From Sweltsa coloradensis (Eukaryota > Arthropoda > Insecta > Plecoptera > Chloroperlidae): a stretch of DNA of 64,000 bases. Positions 22,476-34,520 of the stretch are shown here, in pieces (positions within the stretch are counted from its first letter, which is position 1; each line of letters opens with the position of its first letter). Location of the stretch: assembly GCA_024449915.1 (NCBI GenBank), contig JAMZAV010000007.1:620001-684000 (forward strand), given 5' to 3'. The translations under genes and the position numbers were made by a program. The notes under the pieces are model-generated. The model searched no databases, was not told the origin of the DNA, and worked only from the letters and a program-made list of their open reading frames with translations.

Positions 22476-23280
22476 CTAGGCCGCTTCGCGAACGCTTTTT
22501 CCAGTCGCGTTGATGGATGAGCTTCTTTTGGAATATTTCTGTCCAATGATTACGTTTTTATGTGGAATCTCCTTACTTTTTCTATAGTTACTTGATATTA
22601 CTTGTTCATTATACACCTGTAAAAGGCTTATAATAAAACCTTTATTTCTATGAATTTTGACCAACTTTATCAACTTTTTCTTTCAAGAGGCACTACATCA
22701 CCATAATCTATATGTCAATGTAAAATATGAACGATGTTGCCCCACCCGTTTGGTCAAAATCGGCCCAAATATCACGAAAATATCGTATTAAAAACCAGAG
22801 AAAAAATCGCAAAAGTACGATTTCTACAAGAAATATTTTTTCAAATGTCTCTAAAATCATAACATATATGTTTTCAGTGATTTTAAACGTTCCTATAAAG
22901 TTTTATCAATATTGGAGTAGCCGTTTGCCAAATATCACGAAAATATTGCACTAAAAATCGAAAAAAATCGTAAAAGTACGATATTTACGAGAAATATTTC
23001 TTCGATTGTACCCAAAAACAATACAGCTCTAAGTTCAGAGATTCCGAAGGTCCCCTTCAATTTTCATCAAGATCGCATATGCCGTTTGCCCGGTAGAGAG
23101 CGAACAAACAGACAAAATACAAACTAACAAAAACAAACCACCCGAGCTATTTTTCTTGGGGTAACGTAAGTAAAAAACAAACAAAAAAACACAAAGTCAA
23201 ATTGAAGTCTTCGCTTCGCTCATCCAAAAACAAACAAAAAAACACAAAGTCAAATTGAAGTCTTCGCTTCGCTCATCCAA
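22476..23280 (-). mobile_element. Helentron-like element, family A (copy 5) with duplicated 5' tip
   Basis: The 3' end at 22476 reads, on the minus strand, ...GCTCATCCATCAACGCGACT then GGAAAAAGCGTTCGCGAAGC and GGCCTAG, with T outside. The 5' end at 23280 is TTGGATGAGCGAAGCGAAGA. A block of about 54 bp including that 5' tip (ending GCTTCGCTCATCCAA) is present twice in tandem, ending at 23227 and 23280. Non-coding. Confidence 0.8.
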
Positions 23281-23394
23281 TAAATATTTACAAATATGTA
23301 TTTTTGTGTGATGAATTTACATTTATTTTATCAGATTCTAATCATTTAAGTAGATATTAATTGCAATGCACAACTATATTCAATTATGAATGAA

Positions 23395-23690
23395 TGGCTC
23401 GTTTGTCTTGTGGTAAGCTTAACTGCTTCTAATGCAGAAAGTCCAGGATTCGATTCCCGCTAAAGTCAGAAGTTTTTTAACTTATGATTTGGAATTAAGT
23501 CCATCAGTTCTTATCTTAGGAATTTGTAAACGGTGACTTTGGAGCCGTCCTAGCAACGAAGCTCATAATAAATTTTAAAGTTGTTCTGAATCGGCCTTGT
23601 TGATTCTAGCGGTGATCCGCGGGTGTTCGCCCTGTCCATACCACTGATTGCTATATATTTCCTATTAAAAATATCTATCTTTAAATGGTT
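23395..23690 (+). mobile_element. tRNA-derived SINE
   Basis: The head GGCTCGTTTGTCTTGTGGTA, an anticodon-arm-like CTGC-TTCTAAT-GCAG and the B box GGATTCGATTCCC form a tRNA-like fold. A non-tRNA body with CGGTGATCCGCGGGTGTTCG follows. Acceptor pairing is poor and the body is fused directly, so this is a SINE rather than a tRNA gene. Confidence 0.6.
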
Positions 23691-26010
23691 ATCGCTCACT
23701 CGTCGATTGCGTCGGGGCCTGCAGGGTTGGCTTGGTCACTTTGGTTTACTGTCCTCCACAGAAAATCAGTTGTGTGACTGAGTGGGTAGACTCTAAATAC
23801 GGATTTATTTATTTATTTATACAGCTAAATTCAATAATTGTTTTTGATCCTGTACATTCAGTTTGGCAACTATTTTTTTTTGTTTATCCTGGTTTAATTT
23901 AAGGCCTATTTATTGTCCCCCTTTGTTAATCAGTTTTTGTAACTGAAAATAAATAAATACATAATTTAAAATATAGGTAAATCAATTAGCACGAACACAT
24001 ATTTATGTTCTGCCAAAATAGTGGAAAAAAAACATTTGAAGAAATGATTGAGTTTTTCCTCGGTCCCCAGAGTCCTGAGCTAGGAGTAGCAGTTCTAAAA
24101 ATACAGTGTGCTTACTGATTTATCTTTTAATTTTATTTAAATTTGTATGTTTTCTTTATATTTGTAAATGTATTAATACATAAATGTTGATACATTTCAT
24201 TTATATTACAAAGCAGGTGTTTCCCATTGATTGGCAATTTGATTTACAAATAAAAATATGGACTTGGCCGACAAGACTTAAACTGATAACATTGAACAAT
24301 AAACCTAAGCAGGTTCTTTACGTAAGGTGCGTGTGGCTCGCACGTGTACAGCGCGAGAGTTATGACGCAGAGGCGTCACGCGCGCCTCGCTAGCCAGGAA
24401 ATTACTAAGTACTCTTGACCACTCTAACATGTGTGCTATGTAAATGAACTTTAATTAAAGGATTGGGGACCAATTAAATATTTACTTTTTTAAATTAAAA
24501 AAAGGGAATGAGACTGAATGGACATTAATCGTGTACCCTGTCTGCAATGCGATGTGGCGGCGCTCTCATTTATCACTGAAACAGCTTTCTCCACCGACAT
24601 AAAGTACTACATTCACCTCCTTTTATTAAAAAGTCTTGAAACGATTAAACTTCCATTTTATTGTCCACCCCTCCCAACTACTGTAAAGTTGATTTTATAG
24701 TGATGTATTATACGATTTGATTTGTTATTTTCGTCATTTCTCTCACGGTAAGAATCCTATTTATGGAATAAACAATATCTATATAAAACCTTTGCAATAA
24801 ACTGGAATCGAACTAAAACCGTCGCAATTGTAACAATTACAGCCGAGCACAGACGAGTGCGGTCTATTTTTAGGTCATAATAACATCACGGTCATAACAA
24901 CGGTCACAATAACACTTGTTATACTTTTTGAGAAGGAAACCTGCACGATAACTAATTTAGGGGAGAGTAAAAACGGCTTAAAGTAAATTTAAAAGGACTT
25001 AATCTCGGCATTCGTATTCTGACTCGGGAAAACATCTGACAATTTTCAGTCAGGGTTGTCGGTGGCAGAAATTGGTCGGTAGGACTACTCGCATGTGTAG
25101 CTTGTGAGTTATGTACAATCATTCTAAACAAAGATTGGGTTGTGGTTTAGATTTATATCGTGAAGATGTATTTTACTATTGGCTAATGGTCGAATAATTC
25201 GTTGTAAGGTCCTCCAAGTGGGGTCCGCAACGTTTTAACGGTTTTAGTGGGAGTACAGTTTGGAACCCCGGGTCGAGTGTACGAAGTTCTCCGCATTATT
25301 TCACATTTTACTTTTGGTAGTTCATTTATTTGGCATGGGACTAATATTATAACCAACGACTGATTCTCCTTCCCCATTATTTTAAATAGTAAGACGTCAA
25401 CCAAACGATTTCAATCTGATATCGACCAAAGATGGAAGGTGTAGATCTAAAGTTTCACGGCTGACGTAATTTTTTTGGGTAACTTTCTCGCCCTTTATCT
25501 ACATTCTAGATTCTAGCTCAGTTCGTATTGTTTGCTCCCTCCAGGCATATGAAGATGAGATCGAGAGGTGTGGAGGGGGGGCAGATCTGAGCAATGGTAG
25601 AAGAAACGAAAGGTAGATAGCGTAAAATTAATCAGTTGCATTAGGCCTATGGGAAAAGTGACATTTGAGATGTACAAAACCACTATAAAAAATGTGTTGC
25701 ACAAATCACACACACAAAATCACAATTTGAACAATAAACAAATGAACAAAATAATTCTGCGTGCGATCACGTTTTTTTTCTTATGCAATTTATAAATATA
25801 ACAATATATTATTGCAAGATTATTCTTTAAAACTCAAAAGCTAAGTTCAATACTAGGCATGAACAATTTCTCGAATTTTGTATTAATGACGAACGAATGA
25901 ATTTGATTATTTTATCATTTTTAGCACACTGATAACAAAAATATATAAAACAATACAAACCATATTTAAAAAAAAAAACAATATTATACACCAGAACTTT
26001 TTAACCGGAA
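23691..26010. other. mixed spacer, no supported gene
   Basis: A fragment of the 8660/9320 repeat lies near 23690-23800. A GC-richer patch with CACGTG sits near 24330-24390. Frames at 24184-24393, 24518-24700 and 25183-25404 are short and unrecognised. GGTTTTAGTTCGATTCCAG (minus, about 24806-24824) is a weak B-box-like site. Nothing else. Confidence 0.5.
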
Positions 26011-26018
26011 AATATTAA

Positions 26019-26180
26019 AACAAAACCACTCAACTGAACAATGCACGGTTAAAAATTATCCACACAAACTCACTATATATCACTTATATTTCTGCCACGG
26101 ATGTGGCAGAAATATAACGCAACGGGTGAGTTTGTGTGGATAATTTTTAACCGTGTATTGTTCAGTTGAGTGGTTTTGTT
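26019..26180. repeat. 162-bp near-perfect hairpin
   Basis: Outer arms 26019-26072 and 26127-26180 (54 bp) pair with one mismatch. Inside lies a second perfect 15-bp stem (26084-26098 with 26103-26117) closed by the tetraloop GGAT. The two stems are separated by an internal loop of about 10 bases per side. It is either a very recent MITE/foldback or a source of a long hairpin RNA. Confidence 0.95.
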
Positions 26181-26189
26181 TAAAAAAAA

Positions 26190-26570
26190 AAGTTATATAT
26201 TTTCCACGCATATAATATGTACTATGTAGGTACGGAGACTCGCCGTAAGCGTGCAACTTCAACCACCACCGTCTAGTCAGCCATTCCCCTAGGAAGATTA
26301 TCTATAGTGGAGGAATCCCATTGATTAAAGCCGCACCGTTTCTCCGTTGGGAGCTACAGCCTGCAGTGCCGTGACTTCAAATGGGAGTGGGAATTCAACC
26401 GGAACCATTACCAACATTCTCTCACTCATGTGCTAGACACAATCTCTACTATACTGGTGTGAGTTGTGTCCCATTGGTGAAGCATTTGTATGTTCCTCAT
26501 ATTATCCATATACTTGATATATTTCTCAGATTTTTATAAAATTGCAGAATTTTTGGTGATCATTTTTTCA
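26190..26570. other. GC-moderate spacer, no supported gene
   Basis: The minus-strand sequence GACGGTGGTGGTTGAAGTTG near 26251-26270 looks like part of a dispersed repeat, but I cannot name the family. Frames are interrupted. Confidence 0.4.
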
Positions 26571-26571
26571 A

Positions 26572-26588
26572 ACTTACTTACTTAGGCC

Positions 26589-26628
<40 letters not shown>

Positions 26629-26629
26629 C

Positions 26630-26660
<31 letters not shown>

Positions 26661-26674
26661 ACTTACTTACTACT
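26572..26674 (+). repeat. (ACTT)n microsatellite
   Basis: About 25 tetramers, interrupted once by TAGGCCTA near 26583 and by a few slips near the end. Confidence 0.95.
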
Positions 26675-26679
26675 ACTGC

Positions 26680-28280
26680 TGTAAATTTGGTCGTGCAAAC
26701 TGGTATAGCTAACATATCATTTATCATTCATTATGATTAAAATGATATATTGTTTTTGATCAACAATGTATTATCGGATGCCTTACGTTCTGGAATTCAA
26801 TACTAACGTGAATAATCTAAAAGGCATGTATTGTTCTCTTTTTAAGTACTAAGAAATATTGTGGAAGAATGATATTGTCATATCGAGCCTAGTAATATAT
26901 TGCCTTGTCGTGTAATTACATCTGCCAAAAATATAAACAATGCACAGCAAAATAAAGGTTATTATATCATATTGGAATCCTGTGATACTGGATACCAATG
27001 ATTCAACCCCCACTCGGTTAGGCTACGTGTAGCTGTAATGATATTGATGTTCATCTTGCTAGACCTTCACACCTTTATAATATGAAACGTTTTATTTCAA
27101 TTTTAACGTTCGATACTTCAGTCAGTGCGTCAACTATGCTTATTCAACAACTAAAGGTTGCACCATTGAGTATATAGTGTAGGTTAGAACCCTCACGCCA
27201 GTGGCCGCTTCTCTACTAGACTGCACCAAAGACTGCACCGTGCGTATAATAATCGCAAGAAGTGTAGCTTTTATCTGCACGTCTTTGATTCACACAGATA
27301 CAATTTCACGTTCAGGAGACAGGCAAGTAGTACCCGAAAGGACCACGTCAGACATACCCTACCCCAACATGTACCCAATGAGGCTAATAACCCGAATTAT
27401 CCAGTCACATTTGAACTTATGACCCAGACAACTTCTACCAGCTCATTCACAATGGCACAAGCAAAAGTTTGTAAAAACTTTTCACGAATTATTAATATTT
27501 ATTTCCACTTTACAGAAATAAATATTGAAGTAATACATTCCTTTTTCGGTTTAATGGTTGTTCGAATGTTCGTGTGATCACGGCATACTGTCGTTCTCCG
27601 GTGATAAGATCTACAACACTGCTATACAACAGTACAAGTCTGCCGTATATTATATTACGCCCTGGTTTATGACTTCCCTCGTGTAATACCATAGCGTGAT
27701 GATCGCCCTTCAATAGACATACGTCCAGAGCGTAATAATAAATCAATAAACGCGACATGGTGTATACACAGGCACGTGAACTATTTTATTTTAGTGATTT
27801 AATAGATAACCTGGAGGTACAAGACCATACTGGATATTTATACTATGAATTCCAAATGGAATACATCGAGAAGAATTATGCACACGTTTTGCGTAGAACA
27901 ATCTTTTACGGCAACGTTTAATTAAAAGTAATTACAATTTTGATATTAGAACATATTTAATTTAGAACAATACGTAATAGGAATACTTATAATGATGGAA
28001 GTGGATCTGTGCTAGTACGAGTTACTCTAAGTGAAGTTGCAGGCCAAACCGTGACTACAAACATATTATTTGCACAGGAAGATATTGGTAAAATTTAAAA
28101 TTTGCAATTTGGACAAGCATAATTAGATGACAGTGCAATGCTCATAACGTAACATCATGAAATTCGATTCGAATATCGATTCAATAAACCAAGCAAATAC
28201 TACCGTTGACCCATTTTACTGCATGCGTGATGCAAATACTGGCGATGACAGGATCTCGAAGCAAATCTAGGGCGACGGTC
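26680..28280. other. spacer with two unrecognised short frames
   Basis: Frames at 27201-27422 (+) and 27510-27758 (-) are open for 73 and 82 codons with non-repetitive composition. They lack recognisable motifs, clear splice sites or partners. No other feature seen. Confidence 0.4.
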
Positions 28281-28759
28281 GTTCGCCCGCAGCCAAGCGC
28301 ATCGACTGCTAGAAGGCGATGATTAACTCGACCCTGTTTATTCCTACCCGAGTTGGGGGGGTTTCAGCTATCTGCACACGCCGTCCCGAAATATTTACAA
28401 TCTTGAAACTCGGTATTTGACCTGATATGTGGTCCATGACCTTCCAAAAATAAAAATCAGACCGATCCGATAACCCGTTCTGTGTTAAAAAAGTGCCTCA
28501 ACTTGGTCTAAAAAATTCCGGCTGGGTGGGTGGGTGGGTGGTGGGTGGCTGGATGTGGATTCTGACAGAGAGGAATAAGAGCCTACAGAGAAAACGGTAC
28601 ATCTTAGAACTATGAAACTTGGACCACACTTGGATGTACTTCAGACTCATGCACTTTTGCTTTCAAAACCAAAACCAAAACCAAAACCATTTAAACCATT
28701 TAAATTCAAAACATGTAATAAATATCTAACACATGAGCTCCATGCGCGAAATTTGGCAT

Positions 28760-29140
28760 GGAGGTAGATAAAAATATCAGAATGAATAATCCGCCGAGAG
28801 GCAAGCGATATTCTACCCCCAACACCCCGTCTAAATCATCACCCAAAAATTGGAATAATTCATAGCTCTCACCCAAAATTGAATTTTTATTGAAATTGGT
28901 TATTAAAATTATGTTTTAATGTGTTTTAACCCAATCGGCCTATTCTCATTTCCTAAACCACATTTTTTAACCCCCATCCCTAATAGTTTATATTATACCT
29001 TGATTTCCAGCATTCACAATGAAGGCACCTAATGAGTTATCAGCATGAAATTTGGCATGATGGTACATGATAATATGAAAAATAATCCGCCGAGAGGCAA
29101 GCGATATTCCACCCCCAACACCCCCTAATCAATGGCCAAG
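28760..29140. repeat. direct repeat pair of about 85 bp
   Basis: AAATTTGGCATG...AATAATCCGCCGAGAGGCAA...CCCCCAACACCCC occurs at 28748-28830 and again at 29044-29127, about 295 bp apart. A (CCAAAA)n/(CCATTTAAA) minisatellite lies just upstream at 28668-28705, and (GGGT)n at 28524-28545. Confidence 0.75.
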
Positions 29141-29517
29141 AAATTTTTTTTATGATTTTGAGCTTAACATTTTTACTTTTTTTACCACGAAAATGGTTGG
29201 CTTGGCGCTCGTCAACAGGCGAAATGATCTTACTTCTTTTCAATGCGAAACTAGGGAGGAAGAATGAAAAGATTGGCTCAAATTCTATATTTCACAAGAT
29301 TTACAGCCAAAGACTTCTGAAGGAGAACTTGACAGCCGTTTTTTTTTTTACAAATTTTTGTATTTGGTGGGGTATAGACCTACGTCAACAATTTAAGCAT
29401 GGAATCCGTTAATGTTGTAACATTTGTTTACTCAACTGTACTTTTGTGTATGCTTTATTAATTTCTAAGTCAAAAAGAAAATTCTTAATACAATTGTATA
29501 TTGAATATATATATATA

Positions 29518-29812
29518 TGTTTAAACTTGGCTTTATAGTAGGCGACTATGACGCTGTTATGTTAGTACTTTAGACAGAAATTAAAAAAGTGACTACACCG
29601 GGGTTTGAACCCGGGACCTTAGCTTACCGGGCTATGCTCTTACCAACTGAGCTATGCGGCCACCAATTTAAAACTGTCTAATTTTTGGTCTGTTTTGTAC
29701 ATTGTTAATAACGTGTGTAGAGCAGATTGCACTGCCTATTAGACTGCACATGAAATTAACTAGGAGAAAAACAAACCATCTCTGTAACCCTAGAGTTGGG
29801 AAATATGATGTT
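29518..29812 (-). mobile_element. tRNA-derived SINE, family T
   Basis: The minus-strand head (29590-29664) is tRNA-like: GCCGCATAGCTCAGTTGGTA with A box TAGCTCAGTTGG, an arm TAGC-CCGGTAA-GCTA and B box GGGTTCAAACCCC. Acceptor pairing is poor. The flank ATGTTTAAACTTGGCTTTAT at 29518 is repeated at 29812, which gives a long direct repeat around the unit. Confidence 0.65.
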
Positions 29813-29902
29813 TAAACTTGGCTTTATAGTAGGCGACTATGACGCTGTTATATTAGTACTTTAACCCCGGTGTAGTCACTTTTTTAATTTCTGTCTAAAG
29901 TA

Positions 29903-29904
<2 letters not shown>
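29812..29904 (+). mobile_element. partial inverted copy of the family T SINE end
   Basis: After the repeated flank, GGTGTAGTCACTTTTTTAAT and TTCTGTCTAAAGTACTAA are the reverse complement of 29569-29599. It joins an (AT)n run at 29905-29935. Confidence 0.7.

Positions 29905-29935
<31 letters not shown>
29905..29935 (+). repeat. (AT)n microsatellite
   Basis: About 15 AT dinucleotides. Confidence 0.95.
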
Positions 29936-29938
<3 letters not shown>

Positions 29939-30177
29939 ACACATTTTATAAGTACATTGATCATTGAATTGAATGACAGAGACAATTAAAGCCAGGTTGA
30001 CACCATTCAGGTAAAGAATACAATTTTTAACAGCATGTTGCCACGCATGCCTTCAATGTTGGTGTGAAATAAACATTTACAATATAGTCTATTGTTACTT
30101 AGTATAATATAATTCGTACTTAATTCTCTTACTTCATTCTTACTTTAAAAATTCGAGCCCAACATCGAAAAAACGAT

Positions 30178-30560
30178 TTTAGGAAGCGAAGCTTTCACTT
30201 GTCTGTCCGTCCATCTCACGTTTCACGTCTCACGATAAAAACCGAACATGCCTTCCGATCGACATGCGTTGATTTGTTGATATTGCCTTCAATCAGGATG
30301 ATGCAGAAAGTTTATGTTGTTCGTCACTCTGAGGGCCATGGGAACGAGGCTGTCCAATCCAAACGGGATATATTTAAACAACCTGGCCGGTACCTCCACC
30401 AACAACTTGAACACATTTGAATTTCTATTTTGGTATTCTTCTTCGACTATCTGTTAATAAAGTAGCTAATTTGGATACTTTGTACATGGGCATGCTTGTT
30501 AAGTAATGGTCTATGGATGCAAAATAACTAAACATTTGATTTAAATGCATTTATGTTTGG
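30178..30560. repeat. dispersed repeat family E, copy 2
   Basis: Begins AGGAAGCGAAGCTTTCACTT, then GTCTGTCCGTCC, CACGATAAAAACCGAACATG and GTACCTCCACCAACAACTTG. It matches 17560-17960 over most of its length. The 73-codon plus frame at 30199 is inside the repeat and unsupported. Confidence 0.6.
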
Positions 30561-30599
30561 TAAAAACTTGAATTGTGCTTGTGGGCCTCGGTATAGTTT

Positions 30600-32260
30600 A
30601 TTTGATTTGAGATCAGGTCCGTAGAATATGGAATGAAGGGAAGCGAGATTATGTCCTGCATAACATATGGAACTTTATAGTTCCCCTCCACTCTTATCTA
30701 CCTACCATCAGTCCGTCACATCAAGTCATCATTGCATTACTAGATAGGCCTACGTCTGGATTTGGTGGTTTGGTCATCGATGTAGACACAATAATCAAAA
30801 CCATCTGAATTCTGAACCATTTAAAAGGCATCAGACATGCAACATGGAATTGATTAAAGCAATTAAGTACTTAATAAATGGAAGACCCAACGAAATACTT
30901 CCCCAAACTTTAGTCGCAACCTAGAATCTGAGCTAATACGGTTTGAAAATACTGGCTCTAGTTTATGCATATGGCAAACTAAGTGAGGTGCCGTGGAACG
31001 TGGAATCAGGCTTCTCCCGAAAGGCTAGCAGTAATCATTCCCCATTTCCTGCAGCTTATTGCCGTCGCTCCATCTCCCAAGCCCCAATGCAATATGTATA
31101 ACGTCGAGAGTGTTTTTCCGAGTCGCTATCGCGAAGTGTTTTGTTACAAATACAGATCTAAGCGATGGAGGAAGATGTCACACTTAAATTGAAAGATTGT
31201 GACTGAGTACATAAACTAGGAAAGGGGAAATAGATAATCACTAACTTAAACTACCTCGTAAATGATGTATATTCTGTCACATGGTGACTGAAAGCTTTCA
31301 TCAAAATAACATAAGCTCTATACGAAGAAGCTTCAAGAACGATTTAGATCAACCCTAAATGACTTTTTACTTCTTTTGGTTTAAAGTGGGAAGCGACGGT
31401 CAATGTCTATAAACGCTGAACTTTTGATAAGAACTTCCAAATAACGATTATTTACGCAACAATTAGAGATTAGCCCCATAACTCAAAAGTATAATATTTC
31501 GATAACAAGCTTTTTGATGGTTTTACAGACAGTTCAACAGATCTTTAGAGACTCAAGGTCGAAAATAATTTGAAAAAGTTTACCAGTGAATCGTAACCAC
31601 TAGCTGTCAGATCCGAGTAATAATTAACTGACGATTACGAGAGCTGTTTCTGTTCGACCGATTCAGAAGTCAAAAACAAAAAATTTTTGTTGCTTAATTT
31701 TCATTTATAATAATCTAATTTATATATTATATAATTTATATATAACAAGCGTAAAGTCACTTGTCATAGTTTATTTTTTAAATTCCAATTTAAATTAAAA
31801 ACATTATTTTATGGAGAATTCAGAATTTTTCTCTAGGTTGTGTAAGGTGCAGCCGTGCAGATACGTCGTAACGTGAGATTCCAGCAGAACAACAGCAAGC
31901 ATAGACAGTATAATTTGTTAGCACAACTTGTCTTCTTTAGGGAAGACATAAGGAGTTGAATTAAAAACACTGCTAAAAAAACAAGTTTTAAATTATAATT
32001 AATACAATCCAGAAATTACAAAATCCAACTAAAGCGGGACTTAAGTCCAGTCTCCCGCTGGGCCTGGGTTCTAGCCCAATCGAGTTGGATTGATATATAC
32101 CAGGATTAAATTAAATATGATAAGTTCGTGTTCCTCGGCCAATACAATCATATACATGATATCATATAACATTCACAATACAATCACATTGAATAAAAAC
32201 CGTTATTATAGTTTGTTATTCTTCTCCAATATCTCAATTTAGAAAGACCCGAAGAAAACA
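30600..32260. other. spacer, no supported gene
   Basis: A 69-codon frame at 30983-31192 is unrecognised. The rest has stops in all frames and AT-rich palindromic stretches (31680-31760). Confidence 0.45.
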
Positions 32261-32273
32261 CATCTCGGGAACC

Positions 32274-32483
32274 CTATCGTCTTCCTGAGTGCAAGTGTAC
32301 TAGAGTATGCCCCCCCCCCCCAACACTCTCAGCACAGCCACTAAACTCCAGCGACGCTCCTGATAAGTATTCTGCTAAATGTGTTTGAGGCAATGATTCG
32401 ACGTGGATTGGGGTTGCAGTGAGTGGCGTGATCTTGAAGATGGGGGAGGCGAAGCTCACAGCCCCAGGTGACACTGCAGACAG
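32274..32483 (-). other. candidate exon or repeat-borne coding remnant
   Basis: On the minus strand TCTGTCTGCAG| near 32484 is a good splice acceptor, followed by an open frame of about 69 codons with non-repetitive residues (SFASPIFKITPLTATPIHVE). GC content is higher than in the surroundings. It runs through a C/G homopolymer (32311-32322), which may hide a frameshift. No partner exon or known domain was found; unknown. Confidence 0.2.
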
Positions 32484-32499
32484 ACCTACGATGACGACG

Positions 32500-33830
32500 A
32501 CGTTCCATCTAGTTCAACGAAATTAAATTAATGCTCCTGAGTGTATTTTCGTGTCCTACCATCATTCTCCCAGCGGTACTTTATCATTCAAATCCCAAGC
32601 TTGTTTTAAAATTCCAAGACGAATTGGAATCATAGGAAAAGCAATGTCACACGTTTCACCTACGGTGTAAGCTAAGTGAGAGATTTCTTATTTCGAATGT
32701 CGATGATGGCTCAGTACGTATGGCACTTAGCAACTTCAGCTTGTTCGATTCTCCACAGATAATATATTACGTTATCAGTGGTTTCTCTTTAGTCGGGTAT
32801 CATCGCACATAAACGAGCGCAAGCGACGAGTAATAACTTATTGCGATTGCAAGTAAATATTCCATTTTGGTCTCTGCAGACAAAGTTTTTGCCTCGAGAC
32901 ATAGTTTTAATATAAATTTGAAATTAAATACAAAATTCAAAAAGCATTATTTGTCCCACTTGTACTATGTTAAGGGTACACGATCTCGCAAACAGCTCAT
33001 CTTTAAAAGTTATTGGGGCAATTGTTGTTACATATTGTTATACACAATCATGTTGTTTTGTAAAAGGAAAAACTGTCTCATTGTTCGAAGATTTTATGCT
33101 GATTGTGTATAAAAAAAATTTGATCTACGAGATAATGATTTTTGTTTAAATGTGAGAAATGTTGAGAAAAAGATAAGTATACAATATACCAACAGGCAAA
33201 TAGTAACTGCAAAACATGAAGACGTCTACGAAATATCCATTGTGGAATCCATAGCATATAAAAATGGAAAATACGTCAAATGAAGTGGAATTAACAAACT
33301 TTAAGGAAAAACTGAAACGTGACGTCGCCAAACGAGATTTTGGGCTTCTAAAGGGTTAAACGCGAAAGTACTGAATCACAACCCATTTATTTGAACAACT
33401 GGCGCCCCTTTACACTTAACTCGCATTCAAAACTGCAAAATTATTCAAGATTGCCTCCATTAATTCTTCAGTCATTATGCAGGTAGGCCTTCTGCATTCA
33501 TAATTTACATTTTTAGCATAGCTATTTTGGCTATACCTCCATTAAGTTGATTCATATATTTTTTAAACATTCATTAAAAATTATTTAAAAAATTGCTTCT
33601 AAAAAAAAGAGTTGTTTAAGAACATTATATATATAATGGAGTAGGGGTTTAACTTTTTAAATTCTTGTTAATGTTAGTAAACGAAAATAGTATATTAAGG
33701 TCAATCAACGATTTGATGGCAGAGGCACCGGAATAAATGGGGTAATAAGAAAGTCCAAGTTTCGTTTTGGTCTAGTTTGAGTGAGATTCTTTAAAATATC
33801 CGTTTGCTCTTTCCATATTATTAAATATTA
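32500..33830. other. AT-rich spacer, no gene seen
   Basis: Overlapping 60-81 codon frames at 32867-33331 have AT-driven composition and no motifs. Confidence 0.5.
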
Positions 33831-33835
33831 TGTTT

Positions 33836-34117
33836 ATAAGGTTTTTAAGCATAAGCCCGCTTTAAGGACATGGTTATTGATTCATAACAGTTGTCGTAAA
33901 AATTTGCCCCGGCCTTGGGTTCGAACCCAGAACCTCCGGCTTAACGTGCCATAGCTCTACCAATTGAGCCACCGGGACAACAGAATACAATTTTATAGTT
34001 GTTGTGACTGTTGACTTCCATGACCAACAGAAGACTGCAATGTAGCTGTCAAATCTGAAAGATCACATGGATAAATCCAATCACATCTCATCTCCCATGA
34101 GTTGGGTAGTATGAATA
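33836..34117 (-). mobile_element. tRNA-derived SINE, family G (copy 1)
   Basis: Minus-strand head at 33905-33983: A-box TGGCTCAATTGG, an anticodon-arm-like GGC-ACGTTAA-GCC, B-box GGGTTCGAACCC. The body 3' of the head carries GCTATGAATCAATAAC-type and AAAGCGGGCTTATGCTTAAA-type sequence. The 5' extension includes GACAGCTACATTGCAGTCTT. Confidence 0.75.
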
Positions 34118-34240
34118 TAAGGTTTTTAAACATAAGCCCGCTTTAAGGACATAGTTATTGATTCATAGCAGTTGTCGTAAAAGTTTGCCCGACTGGGGTT
34201 CGAACCCAGAACCTCCGGCTTAACGGGCTACTGCTTAAAA
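34118..34240 (-). mobile_element. tRNA-derived SINE, family G (partial copy 2)
   Basis: Repeats ATAAGGTTTTTAAACATAAG and the B-box region (GGGTTCGAACCCAGAACCTC at 34197-34216), then breaks off where the inverted copy begins. Confidence 0.75.
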
Positions 34241-34257
34241 ACCCCAACTACTACTAC

Positions 34258-34520
34258 CCAGCTACCCAACTCATGGGAGATGAGATGTGATTGGGTTTAT
34301 CCATGTGATCTTTCAGATTTGACAGCTACATTGCAGTCTTCTGTTGGTCATGGAAGTCAACAGTTACAACAACTAGCAGGAAAGTAAAGGTTGTTCTGTT
34401 GTCCGGGTGGCTCAATTGGTAGAGCTATGGCACGTTAAGCCGGAGGTTTTGAGTTCGAACCCCAGCCGGGGCAAACTTTTTCGACTACTGCTATGAATCA
34501 ATAATTATTATGTTGATAGT
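34258..34520 (+). mobile_element. tRNA-derived SINE, family G (copy 3, inverted)
   Basis: Plus-strand copy with the 5' extension (ACAGCTACATTGCAGTCTTC), A-box TGGCTCAATTGG and B-box-like GAGTTCGAACCCC at 34398-34474. Together with copies 1 and 2 it forms a large inverted repeat of about 250-bp arms. Confidence 0.75.

Noticed and set aside
23395..23470. Suppressor-type tRNA (CTA in the anticodon position)
   Set aside because: The loop TTCTAAT would place CTA at the anticodon, but the acceptor stem does not form and the sequence runs straight into a SINE body.
29590..29664. Functional tRNA gene
   Set aside because: Acceptor stem pairing is poor, the base 5' of the anticodon position is not T, and the unit is embedded in a repeat; a SINE head fits better.
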